Positions 46,517 through 57,606 of a stretch of DNA of 64,000 bases are shown piece by piece. The position numbers were made by a program, and so were the translations under genes. The DNA is from Ypsolopha sequella. Its lineage: Eukaryota; Arthropoda; Insecta; Lepidoptera; Ypsolophidae. Under the pieces are notes generated by a model, which had not been told where the DNA came from, ran no database searches, and worked only from the letters and a program-made list of their open reading frames with translations. The stretch covers positions 14,077,221 to 14,141,220 of the forward strand of contig OW203986.1 in assembly GCA_934047225.1 (NCBI GenBank), in the 5' to 3' direction. The number at the start of each line of letters is the position of its first letter. The stretch's first letter is position 1.

Positions 46517-47004
46517 TCACTACATAGTAGAAAACAAAGTCGCTTCCCGCTGTCTGTCTGTCCCTATGTATGCTTAGATCTTTGAAACTACGCAACGGAT
46601 TTTGATACGATTTTTTTAATAGATAGAGTGATTCAAGAGGAAGGTTTATATGTATAATACATGCATAATATAGTAGAAAAACATTGATAATTTTAAAGGT
46701 TTCTGATGTGATGTCGTAAATAAACACAACGCTTTCTGAACCCTACGAGATAGATCAAAAAAATGTACTACAGTATTGTACACCTTAAAGGTCTACAAAA
46801 AAATCCGTGATAGTATAGGTCTATCTCTTAGGGATAACCCACAATAATCATTTTTTATCCTTTATATTTTACGAGAAATAATGGCTTATTTACGAAGCGA
46901 TTTTAAGCAACACAGCATTAATCCTTATCCAATTAAGTACCTTAAATACTGTAGTATATTTAGTATCAGCATTGCACCCGTGCGAAGCTAGGGCGGGTCG
47001 CTAG
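46517..47004 (+). mobile_element. Non-autonomous Helitron, ~488 bp
   Basis: A|TCACTACATAGTAGAAAACA at the start and GCACCCGTGCGAAGCTAGGG-CGGGTCG-CTAG|T at the end fit Helitron rules. Characteristic inner blocks are TTGAAACTACGCAACGGATT, AATAGATAGAGTGATTCAAG and AATAATGGCTTATTTACGAA. This is a widespread lepidopteran family, non-coding. Confidence 0.85.
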
Positions 47005-47065
47005 TACCTACATAATAACGAATGTCTAACATATACAAGATAACTGACTGACTCAGTGCAAAAGC

Positions 47066-47585
47066 CAGGTCCGGATCTACATATTTTTACTGGGCGTAAG
47101 AAGGGCTAATTTGGCACCCTAGTCAAAAAAAACCTTTATTTTAATTAAAAAAAACAAGTGTGTGAGCGTTCTACACCAAACAAGTAAAAAATTAAATAAA
47201 CAAAATATTATTACCCCACATTTTTTTCCGAAAGTTACGTATTGTATATATAAAAAAAAGTTTTATTTATTAAACCATTTACATTAACCAAGTTACATTG
47301 AGACTCTGGTTTAAATTATATCGTCTTAATTCAAATTATTATTCATAAAATCAACACGTCGGATCTGTATATCAGCGATTATTTCTTCCACTACTTGAAC
47401 ATGTACTTGACTGTTTTAGTATAAATTTTCGATACCAGATTGCGCAAAGATTGACGTGTGTGTGAGTCAGTCCCATTGCAGGCACATTGACGGCAAAACT
47501 TATGAGGGTGTAGAGGCTTTTGCCGCCCCTTGGCCATTACACCCGGTACAAGTGCACCCTCCCTCCCCCCCTTGATCCAGGCCTG
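47066..47585. mobile_element. Non-autonomous hAT element, 520 bp
   Basis: The ends are CAGGTCCGGATC and (reversed) CAGGCCTGGATCAAGGGG. The 8-bp flanks GCAAAAGC (47058-47065) and GCAAACGC (47586-47593) form a target duplication with one mismatch. The minus-strand 101-codon frame at 47391-47696 runs out through the right end and is not a gene. Confidence 0.75.
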
Positions 47586-48654
47586 GCAAACGCCTAGGAT
47601 CAAGAAATTGGGGTTGTAAGTTGTAGATTTTTCCAAATTCAACCCCTTATGAGAGCAAAAAGGAGTAAAGCCTCTTTTCCAGTAATGGTCATACATATCT
47701 CCTTACCTCTATAGCATTTTGATTATGTATTGTTATCGATCTAAAACAGTCATCAAAAAAGCGAAAACATGAAATTCGGCGAGTAGGGTCCTAATACAAC
47801 GCTACGGGGAAGTAGCACTCTCTAAGGAAGGATTTCGCGAAAGTCAAATTATAAGGTGTGATACAATCAAGTTCGTCTACCCTGCGCGTGCAGGGGAACC
47901 ATGGACAAACTGTTAGTAATTTATAGTCTACCTTTATAATAGAGTTTGGGCAATTTATTAGCTACAACATAAGTATATGTACAGTCGACAAGATTCCCGC
48001 CTGTTCACCTTAAGACCTAGTTTTGTGTGAAGTGGTTCGTGGCATCTTCCCACCTCGCCAGTTTTGTCTGCCAATAGTCATTCACGATTAACCTTCAACT
48101 TTGACTAATGAAGTCTGATGAACCCGAAAAAGCCATAAAAAGTGTCTCATAAACTTTCATCGGTCAACAAAATAAAAGGCAGGGCTAACTGAGATCGCCA
48201 CATGCAAGATGCAAGCAACAATTTTTTGAAACTGGACAGGCGGGAATCTTGTCGACTGTACAAGGGTTTCTCGGTCTTGATATCAACGATTGACATTATA
48301 GGGCATGAGACAGAAGCCCTAAATTCACAAAGTTTGGTGGTCGTGTTTGGCCTTGATTCAGCCAGTTGTTCGCTGCTATGAGTGCTGTCTAGGGAACTGT
48401 ACTATACATTGTTGTCTTAACTTTTATTTTTTATTGCGCTAAAGGTGCCTTACACGCTACGCTACGGGTGTCCTAAATGTCAAAGTTTTTGGTAGTTTTG
48501 TTGCTTTTGCTTCGTTTATTGTACCGAGTTTGTAGTTTTTATATGAATCAATATTTGCTGATATTGTCTGAATTTCAGGAGTTTAGTTCAGTTTCACATG
48601 ATAAGCGACTTGAAACTTTTTACTTGCTAAAAACATATCGCCATGACATAAATC

Positions 48655-48927
48655 CCCGAGGGAGTTTCAGAAGTGTTCACAAGTGCGAACTGTGAAATGC
48701 AAGTCACAGTCCACACTTGGTACACCCGCTTTTCACCGACAAATATATCAAATATAATAATAAATCTTTTACGTGATAGGTGGTGTGCCCTATCGCTGTA
48801 CTTTGAGCACAAATGGACCAACACCTTTCTTCCGAAGCTCGCAGACCGAAACCAAATGAACGTGCACCGCGGGAATTGAACCTACAACCTCTTGCAAGCG
48901 CTCTACCACTCAGCTAGAGAGGTGGTA
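48655..48927 (-). mobile_element. tRNA-derived SINE
   Basis: The minus strand starts with ACCTCTCTAGCTGAGTGGTA (A box at ~48920) and GGTTCAATTCC (B box, 48882-48872), about 30 nt apart as in pol III promoters, then GCGGTGCACG. The body (TTTGTGCTCAAAGTACAGCG, TCGGTGAAAAGCGGGTGTAC, AAGTGTGGACTGTGACTTGC) is shared with 49560-49712 and partly with 57230-57606. Confidence 0.65.
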
Positions 48928-49205
48928 AGAGATTACATTATTTTATTATTTATTTATCGCATAAATATTTTGTTGATTTGTGCGAGAACACCAAAGAAAT
49001 TCCTTTTTATAACCACCCGTGTGACGCGTCCAGGACTCAAGAGTAATCTCAAGCAAACGCAAGCAGCAGTCGTCCCCTCTTTGTTAACGACTACTGGACT
49101 ACTGTCTTGGAATAGTAGCCTGCACCAACCAACGTCTTTATGTAATCTTCAAAGCAACAGGGCTGGCGCTTCAGAATTTGACCCGCGACCAGCGAATTTG
49201 TAAGC

Positions 49206-49395
49206 CGAAACGGTTTAGCAGCCAGATTGTGAAAAACCCGCCTTTTTCTAATTAATTGAAACAGAACACTTTTGAAATTTACTTAATATTTATTCAAAAA
49301 AACCTATGTTTTGTGTTAACTGTCATCGCAAAGTTTTCATTTGTTTTTATAAATTAGAATTTTAAAAATTTTAAATAAATTTATTTAAAACTATT
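49206..49395 (+). repeat. Copy of the 'GGTTTAGCAGCCAGATTGTGAAAAAC' family
   Basis: It matches the right arm of 8057-8288, including CCGCCTTTTTCTAATTAATT, GAAACAGAACACTT and the tail ACTGTCATCGCAAAGTTT followed by TTTTTATAAATTAGAATTTT. Confidence 0.65.
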
Positions 49396-49559
49396 TTAAA
49401 GCTGCTAAACGGGTCTTAAGCCACAGATGAGTTCCCAGGTCACAGGCCGCATTGGTAATAATTTCTAGCAAAATTTTACCCTACAAATCCTATCTTATTA
49501 CCCATCTCCTGATTATTTTCAATCTGATTGGTCTGCGTACTTGGGAAGTCTATTTGTGC

Positions 49560-49712
49560 CCGAAGTACGGCGTTAGGGCTCACCAGCCATCACGTTTAAT
49601 ATCGTCGTTAAAAAGTGGGTCTACCAAGTGTGGACTGTTGACTTGCATTTCACAGTTTACACTTGGGAACACCTCTGACACCCTTGTTAGGGATTCATGT
49701 CGTGACGATCTC
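49560..49712 (+). mobile_element. Truncated SINE body
   Basis: CGAAGTACGGCGTTAGGGCT, ATCGTCGTTAAAAAGTGGGT and CAAGTGTGGACTGTTGACTT align with the 3' body of the SINE at 48655-48927 (other strand). The tRNA-like head is missing. A Lep1 Helitron follows directly. Confidence 0.55.
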
Positions 49713-49719
49713 ACTATCC

Positions 49720-50244
49720 TCCCACTAATATTATAAATGCGAAAGTTTGGATGGATGTATGGATGGATAACATGTTTGTTACTCTTACACGCCGTAACTA
49801 CTGAACCGATTGGGCTGAAACTTTGCAAAAATGTAGTTCGGGACCTGAAATAGGACATAGGCTACTTTTTATCCCATAAATCAGTTCTTATGGAAACAAG
49901 AAATAGTGTCGTTCAGAGACGCACCTTGACCTTCAGCCTTGTCAAATATACTACTAGGGAATCAAATCAGTTATAAAAGACCGCCAAATAGATTAATTCA
50001 AAGATTAATTAAGAAGATTAATTCAAAGAACAAAAAATTGTGTCGGTCAAAAAATCGGCTCGGCCAAAGATACTTTACATGGGGATCAAATTAGAGATGA
50101 TGAGAATCCAAAACACTCCATATCTCAAAACCAGAGTCATGTCAACTACGTACTAAAAAATTAATGAGCTGAAAAATATTTACAGATTCGATATGACTAT
50201 AGAAAAACTTAATCAACGTGGACGAAGCCGAGGGCAAATGCTAT
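49720..50244 (+). mobile_element. Lep1-type Helitron, decayed 3' end
   Basis: It starts TCCCACTAATATTATAAATG, then CGAAAGTTTGGATGGATGTA and CTACTGAACCGATTGGGCTG. It ends GTGGACGAAGCCGAGGGCAA-ATG-CTAT, with CTAG mutated to CTAT. The two insertions at 41.4 and 49.7 kb are the same family at different ages. Confidence 0.8.
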
Positions 50245-50660
50245 TATATAATGTTTTGATTGTTTTAAAGGGGCAGGAAGTACGTTTGTACTTTTCCGAG
50301 GCAGATACACGAACCGGAAGACTTGGTTCTAGGTGTGGTCGACGATAACAAAAGCAGGCTAATGCATTCTGCATAATCCGCATGCTATAATGATAAGACC
50401 TTCACGCCTGTCTCCTCTCAAGTTTAGAGGCATTATCATAATTTAGCACAGGCGTTACCATATTTTAAGAGTATTATTGCTTATTATTTTAGCGAATGGT
50501 ACGTTTTGGCAGCTGTGCGCCCACACATGGCGGTCGGCTCTGCCAAAAGATAATGCTTTTGTCATATCATAAACAGGAATTGCTGAAATAACGCTGAAAA
50601 ACTCGTATTAAGTAAAATAAATACCGCCACAAAGTTTTCTGGATTTCAATAATGCAAATT

Positions 50661-50720
50661 AAAAACCGGTCAAGTGCGAGCAGGACTCGGGCTCTGAGGG
50701 TTCTGCATATTATACAATTA
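50661..50720 (+). repeat. 5' end of the 'AAGTGCGAGTCGGACTCGC' repeat
   Basis: AAACCGGTCAAGTGCGAGCA, then GGACTCGGGCTCTGAGGGTT, is the family's start. The remainder is lost. Confidence 0.6.
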
Positions 50721-50951
50721 TACATATATACCTATCGTTATAAGACAAACATATTCCACTTCAGTTATAAATTTATAATTGACCAACATTCAAACGTATG
50801 TATCGTACATCTGGTCACTTGGTGCTCATTATGGACCTGGACTCAACAGACAGCACTAACCGACATGACCCGACTAAGCTACAAACTAGACCACCCAAAA
50901 TTTCGGGTAGTAATAATAACGACCACATCGGACCACAACAAATACAAGTTG

Positions 50952-51676
50952 AATTTGTGAACATCGTCCAAACTCATACTTGAGCCTTGGTAAGTCATCA
51001 GAATCATGAGCCAATAACGATTTTTTTAAATTTCGTAAAATAAAATTTCGACTCTCCATAGTGATTCACTCAGGACTGGGAGGAATTGCTATGGGAAGTC
51101 AAAATTTCATTATACGAATTTCACAAAAATTGTTATCGATTCATGATTTTATTATTATTATTTATTTATTTAAATTATTAATCAGGAAACAAATCTTATA
51201 TTTTAAAACAATGCCCTGCAAAACTGTATAAACAGTTTGATTGAAGAATATATGAGTCTCGTGAGTAACAAAACAAAATAAATCATTTTATATTATTTAA
51301 AATTAAAATATAAAAGAGAAAAAAAATACTTTGTTTATGATTAATTATTGAGTGTCCCTAAAAGATACTTTTTAAGAAACCTCCTAAACTTATATTTATT
51401 TGGCTCGTTACGAATATCCTCGGGTCGTTTTCTTAAAGTCCTGTCACCAAAGTAGTTATTTACTTCAGGTACTTCAAATTTACCCTTTGAAATTGAGGGT
51501 GTGCCATGATTGTGGTTTATTAATGATAGATTATGCTCTTGATTATCTACTATGGTTGTTTATACACAACAGGTACTTGTTTTAAACTAACCGGGAGTAT
51601 TTTACATATTATAAATAATTACCAAGCCTCTAGTATGAATTTGGACGATGATCAAAAAGTCACCATGTATATATCC
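50952..51676. mobile_element. MITE family C, split by a LINE fragment
   Basis: The left part (CATCGTCCAAACTCATACTT, AGTAAGTCATCAG-like, AAAATTTCGACTCTCCATAG and complement) breaks off in ATT-rich sequence near 51150. The right end (ACCAAGCCTCTAGTATGAAT, TTGGACGATGATCAAAAAGT, CACCATGTATA) resumes at about 51617. The ~460 bp between is a LINE 3' fragment (51341-51559 coding remnant), so this MITE is a demonstrable older insertion. Confidence 0.6.
51341..51559 (-). pseudogene. LINE reverse-transcriptase C-terminal remnant
   Basis: The minus strand reads an open stretch without start Met: EHNLSLINHNHGTPSISKGK, FEVPEVNNYFGDRTLRKRPE and YKFRRFLKKYLLGTLNN, then stop. Basic 'hNx..TR..K...P......YGxRTL..R' followed by 'FK..LK.yLL' is the usual C-terminal signature of CR1/Jockey-type LINE proteins. 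An ATT-rich tail lies downstream (plus 51150-51180). It lacks all catalytic domains and differs from the LINE at 15.2 kb. Confidence 0.5.
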
Positions 51677-51850
51677 ACTATCGTAACCATATGTTGTGTG
51701 CATAAGAAGAACAGTAATAGCATCATTCTCATTCTCATCCCATAAATAAATCTGTTCAGAAAAACTTGAAAAAATTGTTATATCACTTTTACTTTTTTAT
51801 TTTTACATTTGTTTATTTAAATAATTTGTCAAATACTTTATTCTATTCGA

Positions 51851-51886
51851 CTGATGACGGCCCCACACCGCGAGCTGAAATATCTC
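51851..51886 (+). ncRNA. Degenerate hammerhead-like motif
   Basis: CTGATGA (complete) is followed by CGGCCCCACACCGCGAGCT and GAAATATCTC. The two conserved boxes and spacing match the 41.1-kb copy, but stem II pairs poorly and stem III is mismatched, so this is a decayed copy. Confidence 0.35.
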
Positions 51887-51921
51887 GAGTATAATTTTTT
51901 TTTATCGTTAAGTTTCCCTTA

Positions 51922-52201
51922 TATAGGATGATAAGATGAAGTTGTCGAAGCCGAAAACTGGCGATAGTACTGGTACATACAAACATTTCATGCAACTTTC
52001 CGTGAAAAAAAAATTGAGAAATCGAGAAAAAAGTCTGTTATTTCATACATTTTGGTCGGGTAGCTATATAACTTTTCTATGGAACAAACAGCAGATTTTT
52101 TTGACGATTCGATGTTTGGCTCCATAGTCAAAGTTGTTCGAATGGACGAGTACTATCGCCAGATTCCGGCTTTCGCAACTTCATCTTAACACCCAGTATA
52201 C
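51922..52201. mobile_element. TA-flanked MITE, family B, full-length
   Basis: TATAGGATGATAAGATGAAG(TTGTCGAAGCCG) and the inverted CTTTCGCAACTTCATCTTAA(CACCCAGTATA) are the ends. The interior contains GTCGGGTAGCTATATAACTT and AAAGTTGTTCGAATGGACGA, as in the copies at 33.3 and 42.5 kb. Confidence 0.75.
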
Positions 52202-52466
52202 AACGTGTAACGGAAAGGTGTAACCATATTTGAAGAGCTTATTCAGTCAATGGTATAGAACAACTTTTACTATGGAACAAAATCTGTATCTCGCAAAAAA
52301 TTTTTTACTGTTTCATAGAAAAATGCAATGTCGCTCGGCCGAAAGGTATGGAAGGGCAGATTTTTTTTTTGAGATTTCAGGGTTGGCTCCATAGTAAAAG
52401 TTGTTCTATACCATTGACTGAATAATCTCTTCAAATATGGTTACACCTTTCTGTTACACGTTTTAT
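52198..52466. mobile_element. MITE family A, abutting family B
   Basis: It begins TATACAACGTGTAACGGAAA directly at the TATA that ends the family B copy, and ends CACCTTTCTGTTACACGTTT. It is homologous to 7052-7322. The shared TA shows insertion of one element into the other's terminal target dinucleotide. Confidence 0.75.
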
Positions 52467-52611
52467 AAAACACTAGAGCTACGCAAGTTAATTAATAAAT
52501 TATACAGGCGTTATTATGACACGTCACTTGGATTTTACTAATCCTTTATTTCATAAATCCTGAACACGTTCAACAACAAAATTTCAAGCATCTTTCTTTA
52601 CCCACACTTGC

Positions 52612-52775
52612 TAGTCTAGCATAGCAAACTATATCGAGCTAGATAGCGCGTGATACATACTGTGCTCATTTTATTATTCTAAGACTGTGCTCTCTCTCAC
52701 TCTGTTGATCTACCTTGAGAGGGATAGACGTGTGGTAACGAGCAGTTAAAGCTCGATATGGTCTGCTATGCTAGT
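52612..52775. mobile_element. Palindromic MITE
   Basis: CTAGTCTAGCATAGCAAACT(ATATCGAGCT) and (AGCTCGATAT)GGTCTGCTATGCTAGTC are the inverted ends around a CTCTCTCTCACTCTG-containing core. It is non-coding. Confidence 0.65.
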
Positions 52776-52835
52776 CCCCCAGCCCTCTTGACCGTTTCCA
52801 TAACATAAATAATTTTTCCCTTTTATCTGTATAAT

Positions 52836-53415
52836 AGGTCTTTACATATGAAATTGCCAAAATTTTCTTACAGATTCATGAGTTCATAATTCCTGTAATT
52901 TGATAGCTATTTCAAATATTGGTGTCGATTCAGCGCAACACAACTGACAAGACTAACCTTATTTTGAGCGTCCCGTCTTTGTCTTTTCGGTACAGAAAGA
53001 AAAGGACAGAACACTTAAATTAAGTTTAGTAGGTACTGTTAATTAAGTCAATTTGTGTTGCGCCGAATCGGTGTTAATGTGTTTTGTTTGAAAGTTGATT
53101 TCAAGGTTTGACATCTACGTGTTAAATTTTGTTTTTATTTTCGGTTTGATCATAAAAATTAAATCTTCAAAAACAGTTCGTCCTAAATACCATCCATTTC
53201 TATGATAAGACTCACAATAATTTCATACAGCTGACACTTTTCATAAATTAAATTAATTTTCCTTTTAGCTTAATTTTATCTCATTCATACACATAATAAA
53301 TTACATAATTTGGATTTGTCATTCCTAAATAAATGCAAAAATGTTAGTGCTGAAAATTTAATTGCCTTCAAATTCTCTATAGAAAACGGCAATTTCATAT
53401 GTAAAGACCTAATAT
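52836..53415. mobile_element. MITE with GTCTTTACATATGAAATTGCC ends, carrying a nested MITE
   Basis: GGTCTTTACATATGAAATTG and (inverted) CAATTTCATATGTAAAGACC are perfect ends. A second, plainer copy lies at 54195-54560 (same order: TTCTTATAGGTTCATGAGTC, AACAGTTCGTCCTAAATATC, AACGGCAATTTCATGG). Comparison shows an extra ~150 bp here at about 52925-53075, itself palindromic (CGATTCAGCGCAACACAA / TTGTGTTGCGCCGAATCG). Confidence 0.75.
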
Positions 53416-54194
53416 TTTGACGGTGACATACGCGTTCAAATCTACAGCGTGTTTACAAAGTACTTACTTTAATTACCCCGTACCGTGTCCATTTCCGCCC
53501 TATAACAACTTCCTTCCTCGCCTCCCCATCTCTAGCTATGCTTCATTCTTGTGTAATATAATAATAGGGTGAAAACCTATAGCACCATAAATTTATATAG
53601 AATATTTTTATTAGTTAATAGCCTTAAAACATATCTTGGAAATCGGCAGTACTGTAACATATAGCTAGGCAATATGTTAGGTTTAGGTAAGGCTAGGTTT
53701 TATAGGTAGGTTAAAGGACTATTTGTTCGTGTTTAGTTGGCAATCGATAACCTTTATGGATCGACATACGTCGCATTGATTGAATTATTTCGTTTTTTCC
53801 AAAAATAAATACAGATCGAGTATAAAAGATCTTTCAGACAAAACACGAGGAAGATTCCTTGGAGAGTCCGATTAGTGCGGATGTGCTTCTCCATCCATAA
53901 ATTATTGAAGAAATATAACAAACAAGTGCTCTACCAAATTTAGAGCTCCCCTCCCTTAATATATACATGATAATTAAGGTGCATTATATGAAAAGAAAAT
54001 ATAAAAGAAGATAAACTAAAAATAAAGTGGTGTAATTATAACAATATCCCTACGAGATCCCGAGTACACGGTGTGCGCATCACAGTACGTTGCTGTACTC
54101 TAAAAGTGCATAATTTTTTCATTGTGAATAATAAACAAAAATCTTTTATTTTGGATAACTCGGAATCCATAGCATATTGACTTAAATAATAGAT

Positions 54195-54560
54195 AATTTA
54201 CTATGAATTTGCCGAAATTTTCTTATAGGTTCATGAGTCCATAATTCATGTAATTCAATAGCTATTTTCATTATTTGTTTTTTGTTTAAAAGTGTCTTTC
54301 CAGATTTTATATCTACATATTAAATTTTGTTTTTGTTTTAGTTTGATTACAAAAATTTAATCTTCTAAAACAGTTCGTCCTAAATATCATCCATTTCCAT
54401 GATAAGATTCGTAATATTTTTTAACAGTTGAACTTTTAAATTTTTTAAATAAAATTTAGATTTGTCATTCCTAAAAAAAAATTGCAAAAATTTTTGTACT
54501 GAAAGTTTTTTCTTTAAATTCTCCATAGAAAACGGCAATTTCATGGTAAATGACCTTAAC
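54195..54560. mobile_element. Second copy of the 52.8-kb MITE, without insert
   Basis: It shares CTATGAATTTGCCGAAATTT, TAATTCAATAGCTATTTTCA and CATCCATTTCCATGATAAGA with 52836-53415 and serves as the empty-site reference. The 103-codon minus frame across it is repeat translation and is not treated as a gene. Confidence 0.65.
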
Positions 54561-55811
54561 ACGAAATAAAATAAAACACAAAACCCGAAGCTATAATAAA
54601 AACTATACAGAGCCACTGCGTTATATTGCCCTGTACCAAGAACGATCAAGGATTTGAGGAGTTTTCTCTGATCACTCTCCGCACAAAGCACCTACACAAT
54701 AGTGACGTAAACCTGTAGGCTACAGTTTCCAGGATGCTGTTGGGGCTGTCCCGCGACCTGAGGATCAGATATATCGGTTTTTTGCGAATTACAGCTGCAA
54801 AGCCATCAGTTTGATATTCAGCAATCATCCCCGACGCACTACTAAAGCAAAGGGTTAATCCATTGATGTAAATTGAGGTTTAATCAATTAATGTGAGGAC
54901 ACACCTAAATTAAACGACTCTGTGTCCACGTTAAAATCGTTATGTCGTCTAGACGTGTCCTCAGTACCATTAATATGCCCACATTGTTTCAAATACTCCT
55001 TTTTCATGATACTCTTAGCCTCAAGTCTAGTCTCTTTATTCGTTGACAGTACGATTATCTATGCATTAGTCTCTATGTTTGTTGGGATCAAACAACAATA
55101 AGAACCGAAGAACCGGTTTTCCGACGCACTGCGCCAGACGAAAAGACAGTTTCTGTTCTTTTTCGTTCAATGATCCTGACACAAAATAAAACCATGTCTC
55201 TATGAGTGCAAACGAGACGGGACTATCTTTTCATCTTGTTCTGTTACCCGAAGGTTTTACGAAGCTGGACGAAGCGTTTGCGCAGGCTTGCCGTATACTA
55301 CGATTTGTTGTTACGTTTTTGTCCTGTGACGTGAAACCATTGACATTTTTAGTGATTTGTGTGTGTTTTCTTCAGAGTGTTGATGTTTTTAACATTTTAC
55401 GAGCAGTATTTTGCAATAAAAGGACTTGATAACTGCGTTTCAAAGTAAATTAGGAGTGTAAATAACCTTTTTAAAAGCTTTGGTTTGGTGCCGGTTTTAT
55501 CGCAGGAAAGCCAAATTCAAGAAAGCTTTTATATATTTTTTAGTTTCAGGTAATAATAATAATCTATGTTTCGGCTAAGCAAAGTTCAGTTTAAGCCACA
55601 AAGTGCAGAACTTTATTATTATGTAAGTTCAGTGACATGTTAAAAGTCCCAAAGCTCATTTTGCGTGTTTGTGTGGGGCTAATTGGACAAGTTGGTATTT
55701 ATTTCATGCACTGAATAAGCTCAAAACTTTGAACTGTCCGTGTGAACTCTTTGTATGCGACTTTGCACCTTTTCTTTGAACGTTGGCACAAAGGGTTACC
55801 CCCTACTTATA
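54561..55811. other. Unassigned stretch with two coding-like frames
   Basis: A minus-strand 60-codon frame (54646-54828) and a plus-strand 75-codon frame (55202-55429) have more mixed composition than the flanks. Neither has splice-site support on both sides or a recognised motif, so I do not call a gene. Confidence 0.35.
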
Positions 55812-56075
55812 TTACATTATAACACTGCAATTCCGCGCTGTGATTGGACAAATTCATTATAACATTGCTAAAGAACCAATGACAAGCGATAACGGTCTGT
55901 CTTAATTTCTTAAGCCACGCCCTCTTTACTCTTCTCGCTTCTGATTCCATGGGCTTTGGTATCATGACATATCATGACGAGTGTTCTTTTTCACTCACTA
56001 CGTTCGTTTCATAAACAAGCACTCGTATCCCAATATCTCACATTATGTTACAGTTGCACAAAATACATAGTTGGA
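55812..56075. repeat. Repeat homologous to 23330-23500
   Basis: TTATATTACATTATAACACT(GCAATTCCGCGCTGTGATTGG) and TTATGTTACAGTTGCACAAA(ATAC) are shared with the 23.3-kb copy. This copy is longer in the middle (CACGCCCTCTTTACTCTTCT). The class is unknown. Confidence 0.6.
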
Positions 56076-56462
56076 TGAATCACGTTATCACCCACATGCG
56101 AGCATAGTGAGAACTAACATAGTATACCTATACCTACGGCAGAAGACCAACGAACTATGTATATAATTCTAATTTGTTGCTGAAGTCTCTTTGTACTTTA
56201 CGAGAACTCACCTTCAACTGAACCTCAGGAGAAATAATGTACTAAAGTTTTTTTCTTCTTATATTCTTATAGCATGTTCCAAGCGTTGCCAGCCAGTATC
56301 TTTAAAAAAAGACACCTATTTATTAATTTTCTTTGGAATACCTACTTGAAATGCGTTTGAAAGTGCTTACGTATCAAGTTAATGCATATAATTACGCTTC
56401 TTTAATTACGCTGTCAAAAGCAGGGCTTGGATGAATTCTACTCTTTCAAAGTAATCGTATAG

Positions 56463-56732
56463 TATACAAGGTGACTCTCTGATCATCGTCCAAACTCATA
56501 CTGGAGGCTTGATAAGTGATCAGTATCTTGGATTAATAACAATTTTTGTGAAATTTGTAAAATGAAATTTCGGCTTCCCATAGAAATTCACTTCCAGTTC
56601 TGAGTAAATCACTATGGGAAGTCGAAATTTTATTTTACGAATTTTACAAAAATTGTTATTGATCAATGATACTGATCACTTACCAAGCCACCAGTATGAA
56701 TTTGGACGATGATCAAAAAGTCACCTTGTATA
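56463..56732. mobile_element. TA-flanked MITE, family C
   Basis: TATACAAGGTGACTCTCTGA(TCATCGTCC) and (GGACGATGATC)AAAAAGTCACCTTGTATA are the ends. A second inverted block (TTTGTAAAATGAAATTTCGG.TTCCCATAG and complement) lies at the centre. It is a near-perfect foldback of ~270 bp. Confidence 0.85.
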
Positions 56733-57229
56733 TATATTAGGTAGATAATAAGCAAGCTATGTTTAAATATCAATGTAAAATAAATATTTACCCCATAAGG
56801 AGATATTAAAATTAATTCTCATTGAACTTTGTTCCTGGTCACTAACCGAGTCTCCAGTATGAATTCAGGCAGTTGATTAAATTTCACCTCCTTGTATATG
56901 TGAAAACTTGTTAATCACTGTTAATTTTATTTAAATTCAATGTTTATTTGTTTATTCATAATTTTCGAATTTCTTATTCACAGAAGCTAATGGAAACTTT
57001 GCGAGGGCAGCATAAGCAACAATGTAATAAAGTTTTGTTGAATAACTTTTGAGTAAATTTTTAATTTAAGTGTTCTGTTTCGATTAATTAGAAAAAGGCG
57101 GGTTTTTCACAAACCCGGGTGCGAAACCGCTCAAACCAATTGTCATTAAATATTAACTTAGCTGTAAGCTTTCCGAACAAAATTAAATTAAATTAAATTA
57201 AATATCCAAAAGGGTCTTAGAGGAGAGTC

Positions 57230-57606
57230 AACACTGTTACTAGAACGTAACACCCTCTTTTCACCGACGATTTTAACGTCCTGATGTGATAATATAAGGG
57301 GGAGAGCCGTAACAGAGGGATGACCCACTTATATGGCATAAGGGTTACCCAATACCTAGTCTTTTCCTTCATCGTCTGCAAGTGATTCGTGTACATATCA
57401 TACCCAACAGGATTCGAACCCGGGCCGGAATTTATTTGAATGATATATTTGTATACTAACCACTTGCTAACGGTGAAGGAAAAGACTGTATGGTAACCTT
57501 CTATACCCTAAAAGTGGCCCAACCTCTAAGACGCCTCACCCCCTATCAAATTGGGACGTTAAAATCGTCGGTGAAAAGAGTGCCCACCGACTGAGCTACC
57601 GTTGTT
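57230..57606. mobile_element. Foldback with pol III box-like sequences
   Basis: CACCCTCTTTTCACCGACGA(TTTTAACGTCC) and its complement GGACGTTAAAATCGTCGGTG(AAAAGAGTG) are ~30-bp ends. The minus strand outside the right end starts with a perfect A box (TAGCTCAGTCGG, 57598-57587). A perfect B box (GGTTCGAATCC, 57420-57410) lies far inside, ~170 nt away instead of 30-60. An inner palindrome (AGTCTTTTCCTTCA.CGT / complement) separates them. Confidence 0.6.

Noticed and set aside
47391..47696. 101-codon minus-strand ORF
   Set aside because: It runs across the right terminus of a hAT element into flanking DNA and contains no domain.
48892..49203. 103-codon plus-strand ORF
   Set aside because: It starts inside a SINE head and ends at the start of another repeat family, so it is a chance open frame.
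54380..54691. 103-codon minus-strand ORF
   Set aside because: It lies mostly within a MITE copy. The homologous MITE at 53.3 kb does not keep the frame.
55202..55429. 75-codon plus-strand ORF with hydrophobic C-terminus
   Set aside because: An acceptor-like TTTTCTTCAG lies inside the frame, no recognisable domain is present, and the flanks are repeat-like. Insufficient for a gene call.
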